Assembly: GCA_963763085.1 (NCBI GenBank)
Contig: CAVXNB010000001.1
Location: 124,001-188,000, forward strand
Source: CAVXNB01 sp963763085
Lineage (GTDB): Bacteria; Actinomycetota; Acidimicrobiia; Acidimicrobiales; Bog-793
Length of the DNA stretch: 64,000 nt
Direction: 5' to 3'
Shown here: positions 25,921-33,263 of the stretch, in pieces
Layout: each line of letters opens with the position of its first letter
Position numbering within the stretch: the stretch's first letter is position 1
Notes under the pieces: model-generated
Seen by the model: only the letters and a program-made list of their open reading frames with translations
Databases searched by the model: none
What the model was told of the DNA's origin: nothing
Made by a program: the position numbers and the translations under genes

Positions 25921-28620
25921 GTGTGCGGAATCGCAGGTTTCGTCGGACCTCAGGACCGAGAGCTCCTCGTCGAGATGACGTCGCGGCTCGTGCACCGCGG
26001 ACCGGACGACGAGGGCTACCTCGAAGGCGACGCCGCCAGCTTGGGCCACCGCCGGCTGTCCATCATCGACCTCGAGCACGGGCACCAGCCGATGTCGAAC
26101 CCGGAGGGCTCGATCCACCTGGCCTACAACGGAGAGGTCTACAACTTCCGGGAGTTGCGGGCCGAGCTAGAGGGGGAGGGGTTCGACTTCTTCACCTCCA
26201 GCGACAGTGAGGTCGTGCTTCGCGCCTACGAGGCCTGGGGGCTGTCTTGCTTCCCGCGTTTCAACGGCATGTGGTCGCTCGCGATCGTGGACGAGCGTCC
26301 CGAGGGCGGCCCGGAGATCGTCCTCTGTCGCGATCACCTCGGCATCAAGCCGATGTACCTCGCCGAGGCTGGCGGGCGCCTCCTCTTCGCGTCCGAGATC
26401 AAGGCGCTGCTCGCCTGTCCTGACATCCAGCCCGAGCCGGACGAGCAGCGACTGGCGGAATACCTGCTCCGCGGACTTCACGACCACGACGAGCGGACCT
26501 TCTTCCGGGGCGTCAGGCAGGTCCCGCCGGCGACGGCGACGGTGATCTCGACCGGCTCGCAGGGGCGGCGGGAGCGCAACGAGCGCTACTGGACGCCGCG
26601 GCTCACCTCCGACGCCAAGGCCGACCCGGCGGGTTTCCGGGCGGCGTTCAGCCGCGCCGTGGAGCGCCGGCTCGTTGCCGACGTGACGGTCGGTACCTGC
26701 CTGTCGGGCGGGCTCGACTCGTCCTCGATCGTCTCGGTGATGAGCGAACTGCTGGCGGCGGGGGCACCGGACGCCTCCTCGATGGGAGATCGTCTCAAGA
26801 CATTTTCGGCCGTGTTCGACGGCGACCCCATCGACGAGCAGCGTTACATCGCCCCGGTGCTCGAGGCGAGCGGGGCCGAGAGCCATTTCGTGCGGCCACA
26901 GTCCGCCGAGCTGTTCGACGACCTGCCACTCGTGGTCTGGCACCAGGACGAGCCGATGGTCTCGTCGGGCCCGTACGCGCAGTACCGCGTGATGCAGCTC
27001 GCCAAGGGGAAGGCGAAGGTGCTTCTCGACGGCCAAGGCGGAGACGAGCTGCTCGCCGGATACGTTCCGTACCAGTACGTCTATCTGCGCGAGCTCCTCG
27101 CAGCCCGCCGTATGCGGCTCGGCCTGCACGAGGCCGCCGCCGCGCGGGACGTCCTCAGCCCGCTCGTTCGCCAGCAGGTCTCCGATCGGCGCAAGGCCGT
27201 CGACCCGAGTGCCTTCTGCCGCCAAAGCCTGGTGGGCTCCGGACGCGCCGCCACGGCGATCGCGGCTGACAAGCGAGTGCGTGACAACCTTAAAGGCCGC
27301 CTGCTCCAGGACCTCACCACCTACAGCCTTCCGTCGTTGCTTCGCTACGAAGATCGCAACTCGATGGCGCACTCGATCGAGTCGCGACCGCCGTTTCTCG
27401 ATCAGGAGCTGGTGGAGCTAGTGCTGGCGCTGCCGTCGGACGCGATCGTGCGCGACGGGTGGAGCCGCTGGATACTGCGCGAGTCGCTCTCGGGCGTTCT
27501 CCCCGAGCTCGTGCGCACCCGGCGCAAGAAGATCGGCTTCACGACGCCGGAGATCCGCTGGCTACGAGCCCAGAGAGCCGTCGTGCAGGGGATCCTCCGT
27601 TCTCCGGCTTGCTGTTCGCGCCCCTTCTGGGATGCGCCGGCGATCGCGCGGGCCTTTCGGGCGTGCTGCGACGGCGAGCTGGAAGAGTCGCCCTTCTTCT
27701 GGCGGGTCTTGAATGCCGAAGCGTGGCTCAGGGTTTTTCACGGCGCAGCCCCGCTGGCGCCGGCCGGCGCCCGCCCGCGACAGTCGATTCAGCGAGCCGG
27801 CGACGAGACGACGGTGGCGCTGCTCGGCGAGGAGGGCGGAGATGCGGAGGCGGTCATGTCGATCGCTGTCCCGAATGCAAGCCGGCACGTGTTCGCGTGC
27901 GGGCCGGAAGGCCGTACGGTCTGGGCACGGGTGCCCGTTCGCACGCCGCGGGTCGAACCCGGCGACGACCTCGAGGAGGTGCTGACGGAGGCCCTAGTTG
28001 GTGCCTGTGGCGGCCGTCTCGGCTTGCGGGCCGGCGATGTCGTCGCCATCTCCGAGAAGGCGGTCGCGATCAGTCAGGGTCGGTCGTTTCCTGTTTCTTC
28101 GGTCTCGGCGGGGTTCCTCGCCCGCCGGCTGAGCCGCTACGTCAAGCGCTCGCCGGCCGGGATCGGGCTGGGCATCCCCGAGACGATGCAGCTCGCGATC
28201 GACGAAGTCGGGCCGAAACGGATCCTGGCGGCCTCGGTCGCCGGCGCCGCCGCACGCCTCGTCGGCGTGAGCGGCACCTTCTACCGGGTCGCCGGGCCTG
28301 CGGTGCGGGCGATCGACGGGCCGACAGCCGGGACACTGCCACCGTACGACACCCACGCCAAGCTGGCGCCGGCCGACCCGGACGGCGTGGCCGCGACCCT
28401 GTCCAAGAGGTTCTCGGAACATGCGGGCGGGATCGTCGAGGTGGCGATCGTCGACGCGAACGACCGGGGGGTCAACGTTCTCGGGACGAGCGTCGTCGCC
28501 CTGGCGGCGGCCGGCAGGCTCTCCGAGCTCGTGGCGTGGCTTTTCGGGGACAATCCGCTCGGGCAGGGCGCCGAGCAGACTCCGGTTGCGCTGCTGCGCC
28601 GTGTCGGCGAGCTGACCTGA
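25921..28620 (+). CDS. asparagine synthase (glutamine-hydrolysing) fused to CofE-like F420-0:glutamate ligase-family domain
   Basis: 899 residues from GTG 25921. Residues 1-200: class II glutamine amidotransferase with catalytic Cys2 (MCGIAGFVG), LGHRRLSIID and YNGEVYNFREL. Residues about 240-610: synthetase domain with PP-loop CLSGGLDSSSIVS and DGQGGDELLAGY. Residues about 640-899: a CofE/F420-ligase-like domain (EPGDDLEEVLTEAL, LGLRAGDVVAISEKAVAISQ, GTFYRVAGPAVRAIDGPT, VEVAIVDANDRGVNVLG). AsnB makes amides from acids with Gln and ATP; CofE forms gamma-glutamyl amides. One continuous frame joins them. A combined Glu-ligation/amidation role on a small molecule or lipid headgroup is my inference. 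Confidence 0.83.
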   Translation: MCGIAGFVGPQDRELLVEMTSRLVHRGPDDEGYLEGDAASLGHRRLSIIDLEHGHQPMSNPEGSIHLAYNGEVYNFRELRAELEGEGFDFFTSSDSEVVLRAYEAWGLSCFPRFNGMWSLAIVDERPEGGPEIVLCRDHLGIKPMYLAEAGGRLLFASEIKALLACPDIQPEPDEQRLAEYLLRGLHDHDERTFFRGVRQVPPATATVISTGSQGRRERNERYWTPRLTSDAKADPAGFRAAFSRAVERRLVADVTVGTCLSGGLDSSSIVSVMSELLAAGAPDASSMGDRLKTFSAVFDGDPIDEQRYIAPVLEASGAESHFVRPQSAELFDDLPLVVWHQDEPMVSSGPYAQYRVMQLAKGKAKVLLDGQGGDELLAGYVPYQYVYLRELLAARRMRLGLHEAAAARDVLSPLVRQQVSDRRKAVDPSAFCRQSLVGSGRAATAIAADKRVRDNLKGRLLQDLTTYSLPSLLRYEDRNSMAHSIESRPPFLDQELVELVLALPSDAIVRDGWSRWILRESLSGVLPELVRTRRKKIGFTTPEIRWLRAQRAVVQGILRSPACCSRPFWDAPAIARAFRACCDGELEESPFFWRVLNAEAWLRVFHGAAPLAPAGARPRQSIQRAGDETTVALLGEEGGDAEAVMSIAVPNASRHVFACGPEGRTVWARVPVRTPRVEPGDDLEEVLTEALVGACGGRLGLRAGDVVAISEKAVAISQGRSFPVSSVSAGFLARRLSRYVKRSPAGIGLGIPETMQLAIDEVGPKRILAASVAGAAARLVGVSGTFYRVAGPAVRAIDGPTAGTLPPYDTHAKLAPADPDGVAATLSKRFSEHAGGIVEVAIVDANDRGVNVLGTSVVALAAAGRLSELVAWLFGDNPLGQGAEQTPVALLRRVGELT

Positions 28621-28649
28621 GCGCCGGGACTATTCGAATTCTTTTCAAA

Positions 28650-28699
28650 CTTGCTTCCAAAAGAGATTGCGACTGGTCGCAATCTCGATCGGAGGCAAG
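28650..28699. terminator. stem-loop between convergent genes
   Basis: A perfect inner stem GAGATTGCGA / TCGCAATCTC with loop CTGG (28663-28686). It is nested in an outer imperfect stem CTTGCTTCC / GGAGGCAAG (28650-28658, 28691-28699). It lies between the end of the AsnB-fusion gene and the convergent lipoprotein gene, so a bidirectional terminator is the simplest reading. Confidence 0.55.
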
Positions 28700-28770
28700 A
28701 TTTCGCGGAAAACAATGTCCCCCGAGCCGGACCGAGCCGAGCGCCCACGATCCGCGGCCGTGGCGCTCAC

Positions 28771-29376
28771 TCAGGGAAGCGGCCAGCCCGATCCCGACGG
28801 GTCTCCTTGCGCCCATCCCTTCGGCACCGTCGCCTCGCTCACGAACCCGCTTGCGGTGCACGCAGCAGACGTCGTCGGGCCGAACCAGAAGTCGTAGGAG
28901 CCGGGGGTGCTCTCGCCGAGCACCGTTGCCGTCGATCCCGAGGCCAGCACCAAGGTCCCGAGGCAGTGCTTGTCGGCCGGGTTGAAGGCCGAGTAGACAG
29001 TCACGCCCGTGCCCTGGAAGACACTGACCTCGCTCACGGTGGTCGGCGGCCCACTCACCTCGGGAACGCCGGAGCCGCCGTTGCCGCTGATCGCCGAGAT
29101 GCCTGGGATGCCGCCGCCGGCAAGACCGCCCTGGGCCGCACTCTGGAGGTTCGTCTCGAGCACGACGTCGGTGTCCGGCAGGACCGAAAGCGGGGCGAGC
29201 ACCGCACTGCTGAGCGCCGCGCTCGCGCCGCAGCTCGAGAGCCCTGCGACAAGGGTCACGGCGCCGAGACCGACGAGCGTCAGGCGGACGGCCCTGGCGG
29301 CGAATCCGGAGCGGCCGCGTCGGCCCGCAGGTTCGCCCCGGGAGAGCGGCGCCTGGGGACACTCCAATTCGTGCAT
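28771..29376 (-). CDS. putative lipoprotein, hypothetical
   Basis: About 201 residues. ATG 29376 is favoured over the upstream in-frame start because GAGGGAAG sits 5-8 nt before it. A basic N-region precedes a hydrophobic stretch and lipobox (LTLVGLGAVTLVAGLSSCGA), with Cys as the probable lipidated residue. The mature part is rich in Gly, Ser and Thr, with two Cys that may form a disulfide (ADKHCLGTLV and TSAACTASGF). No family is recognised. It lies 34 bp after the end of the four-gene operon, same strand, and could be its last gene or separate. Confidence 0.6.
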   Translation of the reverse strand: MHELECPQAPLSRGEPAGRRGRSGFAARAVRLTLVGLGAVTLVAGLSSCGASAALSSAVLAPLSVLPDTDVVLETNLQSAAQGGLAGGGIPGISAISGNGGSGVPEVSGPPTTVSEVSVFQGTGVTVYSAFNPADKHCLGTLVLASGSTATVLGESTPGSYDFWFGPTTSAACTASGFVSEATVPKGWAQGDPSGSGWPLP

Positions 29377-29410
29377 CGATCTTCCCTCGCAAGAAAGTTG
29401 CAATCCACAA

Positions 29411-30406
29411 TTATGCTACTGCGAGGTAGCGCTCTGGCTCGACAGGCGAGCGCCGAGCTTCAGTCATCTCGGCTCCACGGTTCGCGCCGGCGGCTCTCGC
29501 GCGCGCAGCGCGCCGGTCCTTCCGGGCGGAGTCGGGCAGTGCCCACTCCCGCCGCCAGGGAGACGACTCCGGTCCACGGAACGACGGCGTCGCTCCGGCC
29601 GCAGCCCGGCGGCGAGCCGACCACCAGTCGGACTCTGCCTCGTCGGCGAGAGTCGCGACGGCCTGCTCGATGCGGGCTGCAAATTTGCGGGCGTCCTCTC
29701 CCTCGGACGGGGTGAGCGCGTCGCCGAAACGGATCTCCGTCGAACCCGGCCGGATCCGCGAACTGTCCTTGGCGAGAACCGCCCGCGTTCCCCGGAGGTG
29801 CACGGGGATCACCGGGACGTCGCAGCGCTTCGCCAGGTAGGCGGCGCCGCCCTTGAATTCCTGGCCCCAGCCGTCGTCCGTACGCCCCCCTTCGGGGAAG
29901 ATGATCAGGCTCCAGCCCTCGGCGATGAGCGAGGCGGCGAGATCCGCCGAACGGCGATTGACCTTCGAGCGCTCCATCGGGATCGCCGCGAGGCCGAAGG
30001 ACCAGAAGGCGGCCTTCCAACGGCGGTCGAAGAAGTAGTCAGCCGCCGCCGCGACCATCGTGCGGTGTCGCAGCCGCGCCGGCAGGATGGAGAGGAGCAG
30101 GCCCGTGTCGAGATGGCTGGCGTGGTTGGCGGCGAGGATCATCGGGCCCCGGACGGGGTCGAGGTGCTCGAGACCGATCACGCGGGGCGAGAGCGCCACC
30201 TTCATGATCGGCCGTGTGACGTCGTCGAGCAACACCGCCCGGGCGAGACGGACGGGGTATCGCCGAGCCCAGGCCGTGTCGTAGTCGACGCCGAGGCTCC
30301 GGTGCGGCAAGGGCGCCGCCAGGCCGGCAGGCCGCGTCGGCCGCTCGGCCACGAAGCGCAGTCCCTCCCGCCCGGACGCCGCCGCCCCGCGCACCCGCCC
30401 TGTCAC
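29411..30406 (-). CDS. PlsC-like 1-acyl-sn-glycerol-3-phosphate acyltransferase
   Basis: 331 residues from GTG 30406, which overlaps the previous stop as GTGA. Motif I is LAANHASHLDTGLLL (N-H-x4-D); motif III is FPEGGRTDDG; AIPMERSKVNRRSADLAASL lies between. The enzyme transfers an acyl chain to a lysophospholipid or another hydroxylated lipid at the membrane. The Arg-rich tail after SDWWSARRR is non-conserved. It is the fourth gene of the operon 35664-29411; the acyl-reductase/HAD, dehydrogenase and LarA-like genes upstream suggest a special acyl or headgroup substrate. Confidence 0.87.
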   Translation of the reverse strand: MTGRVRGAAASGREGLRFVAERPTRPAGLAAPLPHRSLGVDYDTAWARRYPVRLARAVLLDDVTRPIMKVALSPRVIGLEHLDPVRGPMILAANHASHLDTGLLLSILPARLRHRTMVAAAADYFFDRRWKAAFWSFGLAAIPMERSKVNRRSADLAASLIAEGWSLIIFPEGGRTDDGWGQEFKGGAAYLAKRCDVPVIPVHLRGTRAVLAKDSSRIRPGSTEIRFGDALTPSEGEDARKFAARIEQAVATLADEAESDWWSARRRAAAGATPSFRGPESSPWRREWALPDSARKDRRAARARAAGANRGAEMTEARRSPVEPERYLAVA

Positions 30407-31992
30407 GTGACATCTGCCAACAAGACCGGCGGGGCGTGGAAGTGGGTGATGGTCGGGTCCCGGCCGACCACGTCTTCGGCCATCTCGAGGGCATCCGAGA
30501 GCGTCGAGGCCGGCGAGAAGCCCATGCGGCGCACAGCGGCCCGGTTCCCGCCCACGACGATCACGCGCCCGAGGTGCTGGAGAGCGTGCGCGCACCAGTA
30601 CCACATGTAGAACGGATGGACGCCGTGATAGGCGTAGCTCGTCCGGTAGAGGTGCACGTACCAGGGGTCGGTGGCGAAGGACTCCTCGAATTTCGACTCG
30701 ATCTCGAATTGGTCCGTCGTCTCGGCGAGCACCTGCTCGAAGAAGTCGATGTAGCTGGGGTGGTGGACCGGGTTGAACTCCCACGGGGTCGGGTGCGACA
30801 TGATCACCACGCCACCCTCCCGTACGAGCGGCTTGCCCCGGTACAGGTTGAAGAAGTAGCCGAGCCCGAGGCAGGCCACGAGGATCGGGTTCATCGTCGA
30901 GTTGACGTTGTACGGGCAGATGTACGGCAGGCCCATCGTGAGCACGTCGGTCTGGCCCGTGACCTCGACGATCTGCTGGCGGTGGACGTTGGCGAGAGTG
31001 GACTCGTGGACGGCTTCGACTGCGCCGGCCTGGACCGAGGTGAGATTGTGCGGTGCGCGCACGGCGTGGAAAATCCTGCGGGTCAGCTCGCCCGGTGTTC
31101 GGTCGAGGGCGGTGGAGCTGGCGACGAAGGCCGCTCGGTCTCGGATCGTCCACTCCCACTCACGCTTTTGCAGGAAACCGAGTTGCTCGGGAAACGTGTC
31201 GGTGTTCAGCGTCGTCTCGATCTGGAAGAGCTTCACGCCCGACTCGGCTATGAGTCTGCCCATGCGCCAGTTCGAGGTGTGCAGCTCGGAGTTGGGCACG
31301 TCCATGAAGGACCGGCTGTGCTGCATCGTGCGCACGTTGTGGTGGTGCTTGATGCTCCGGTAGGAGGCGAGGCCGGTCGCAACCGACTTGTGGCCTCCGT
31401 CCATGGCGACGATGTTGATGTTCACGTAGATGAGCAGGTCGCTCTCGGCGGCGCGGCGGTTGATCTCGACGTCCTCGCCGTGGTCGGTGAAGCCGAGGTG
31501 GACGAGATTGGAGGGGTCTTCGGCATCGTGCTGGAGCAGGAGGCCGTGCGGGGCGAAGGCCTCGAAGACTCGGTCCCCAAGGGCATGTCGAAGCTCAGGA
31601 TCGGTCATGCGGCGGTGCAGGGCGAGGGCCGCGATCAGCACGACGTCGTCGACGCCGCCGGCGGCGGCGAGATCGAGGACGGCTTCGATCACCCGCTGGC
31701 GCACGTCGGGGGCGCGCATGGGAGGAAGAGGGAGCGAGATGTCGTCGAAGGCGATCGTGAGCCGCATTCCGGGGCGCAGGAGCGCCGCGAGCGGCTCGGC
31801 GTCACCGAGCGGATGATCGAGAGCGTGGCGGATCGCGGCGTCAGGATCGGCGAGCGGGGAGATGGGCTCGGGGCCGTAGACGACCCGGGTCCCGACGGGA
31901 AGTCGTTCGAGTCGGAAGCCCTCGCCGTGCCACATCAGCGTCGGCGGCGTCGAGCGATCGACCTCGAGGACGAAGCCGGGCCTCGGGCTCAA
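30403..31992 (-). CDS. lactate racemase-like (LarA N-terminal/DUF2088) protein
   Basis: 529 residues. The LarA/DUF2088 core is seen in LTIAFDDISLPLPPMRAPDV (D-D-x4-P-x-P), VDDVVLIAALALHRRMTDPE and LVHLGFTDHG. LarA is a nickel-pincer racemase that needs LarB, LarC and LarE; none is encoded here. The protein is about 100 residues longer than LarA and has a His/Tyr/Trp-rich C-terminal part (YHGVHPFYMWYWCAHALQHL). It is coupled by 4-nt overlaps to the dehydrogenase before it and the acyltransferase after it. A 2-hydroxyacid isomerase role is one option, but the function is unknown. Confidence 0.75.
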   Translation of the reverse strand: MSPRPGFVLEVDRSTPPTLMWHGEGFRLERLPVGTRVVYGPEPISPLADPDAAIRHALDHPLGDAEPLAALLRPGMRLTIAFDDISLPLPPMRAPDVRQRVIEAVLDLAAAGGVDDVVLIAALALHRRMTDPELRHALGDRVFEAFAPHGLLLQHDAEDPSNLVHLGFTDHGEDVEINRRAAESDLLIYVNINIVAMDGGHKSVATGLASYRSIKHHHNVRTMQHSRSFMDVPNSELHTSNWRMGRLIAESGVKLFQIETTLNTDTFPEQLGFLQKREWEWTIRDRAAFVASSTALDRTPGELTRRIFHAVRAPHNLTSVQAGAVEAVHESTLANVHRQQIVEVTGQTDVLTMGLPYICPYNVNSTMNPILVACLGLGYFFNLYRGKPLVREGGVVIMSHPTPWEFNPVHHPSYIDFFEQVLAETTDQFEIESKFEESFATDPWYVHLYRTSYAYHGVHPFYMWYWCAHALQHLGRVIVVGGNRAAVRRMGFSPASTLSDALEMAEDVVGRDPTITHFHAPPVLLADVT

Positions 31993-33263
31993 TTCGCCTC
32001 CTTGGTTGTCCTGGCCAGTGGCGGCCCTGCGACCTGAGCGGCGCCAAGGCCGTCGCGCCCCGGCCCCGCCCTGCGCAGGTCGAACACGATCTTTACCGCT
32101 CCACGTCGCCCAGCCGCGGCAGCGTGCGCGACGGCGTCCTCGTACCGTTCGAGCGGGTAGTGCGCCGAGACGAGGCGCTCGAGCCGGGCGTCACGCACTA
32201 GCTCGAACGCGAGGTCGAAGGTCGAGCGGGTCCCCTCGGGTCGCTCCTCGACGCCGTAGGCGTACGCGCCACGCAACTCGACCTCACGTTGCCACAACGG
32301 TGCGAGGTCTACTCTCACGATGCCAGGCATGCCGACGAGGACGATCTTGCCTCCCGGCCGGACCACTTCGAGGCAGTCCTGCAGCGATTCCGCGCTTCCC
32401 ACGCAGTCGACGACGACATCGACGCCGCCGGTGAGACGCTCGATCTCGCCATCGCTCGATTCGAGGGCGAGGGAGCCCGAGAGGCGACGCGCGGCCCGCC
32501 TCTGTTCGCCGGGCGCGACGACCTGATCGGCTCCGAGCTGGCGTGCGAACCGCCGTTGGTCCGGATGCTTCGCCACCGCAATCAGCGCGCCGGGGAGGAA
32601 CAGCGTCCGCAGGGCTGCAATCACGCAGAGCCCGAGCGTGCCGGCACCGAGCACCATGACCCGCTCGCCGCCGGCGATCTTGGTGGCACAGGCTGCGTGC
32701 ACCCCGCAGGCGGCGGGCTCGACCATCACGGCAGCCTCGTCGGAGAGGTCCTCGGGCACCTCGTGAAGCTGGCTCTCGTGCGCCACGAGCCCTGCCGACC
32801 AGCCGCCGCCCGTGTCGCGGCAATAGCCCGTCTGAAGCCCGGGTCGCAGATGGCCGAATGCAATCCGTTCACACGAGCCCTTGCGCCCGCTGGCGCAGCC
32901 GGGGCATCGCGGTTCGATGCCCCGCGCCTCGCAGCCGAGCACCGGTTCGATTACGACCCTGCGGCCATCGAGGGGTCCGCCTTCGACGTCACCGACGATC
33001 TCGTGGCCGGGGACGAAGGGAAAGCTGACGAGCTGCTCGAAATAGCGGGAGCTCCGGCCGTCCAGCGTGGCGAGGTCCGATCCGCAGATTCCGGCGAGTC
33101 GCGGCCGCACCCGCACCCAGTGCGGACCCGGGACTTGGAGGGCGTCGACCTCGACCAGCTCGAGCGGGCCGACGCGAACACCCCTTCCGGAACCGGCGAC
33201 GGCCGAGGCGACCCGAGCTGCCGCGAACCGGGGCAGGTTGCGCTCGAACAGGAGCGCCCTCAC
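31989..33263 (-). CDS. zinc-dependent alcohol dehydrogenase-like protein (MDR family)
   Basis: 424 residues from GTG 33263, which overlaps the HAD-fusion stop as GTGA. Catalytic-zinc elements are GICGSDLATLDG and FPFVPGHEIVGDV. A structural-zinc cysteine cluster lies in RCPGCASGRKGSC. The NAD(P) motif is MVLGAGTLGLCVIAAL. It oxidises an alcohol or reduces an aldehyde. Being in one operon with an acyl-reductase, it could act on the resulting fatty aldehyde/alcohol or a polyol headgroup; this is inference. A 4-nt overlap (ATGA) joins it to the LarA-like gene. Confidence 0.87.
   Translation of the reverse strand: MRALLFERNLPRFAAARVASAVAGSGRGVRVGPLELVEVDALQVPGPHWVRVRPRLAGICGSDLATLDGRSSRYFEQLVSFPFVPGHEIVGDVEGGPLDGRRVVIEPVLGCEARGIEPRCPGCASGRKGSCERIAFGHLRPGLQTGYCRDTGGGWSAGLVAHESQLHEVPEDLSDEAAVMVEPAACGVHAACATKIAGGERVMVLGAGTLGLCVIAALRTLFLPGALIAVAKHPDQRRFARQLGADQVVAPGEQRRAARRLSGSLALESSDGEIERLTGGVDVVVDCVGSAESLQDCLEVVRPGGKIVLVGMPGIVRVDLAPLWQREVELRGAYAYGVEERPEGTRSTFDLAFELVRDARLERLVSAHYPLERYEDAVAHAAAAGRRGAVKIVFDLRRAGPGRDGLGAAQVAGPPLARTTKEAN

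Noticed and set aside
30436..32037. A 533-codon plus-strand frame antisense to the LarA-like gene.
   Set aside because: Val/Asp/Glu/His-rich antisense translation without any motif; the minus-strand gene is part of a coupled operon.
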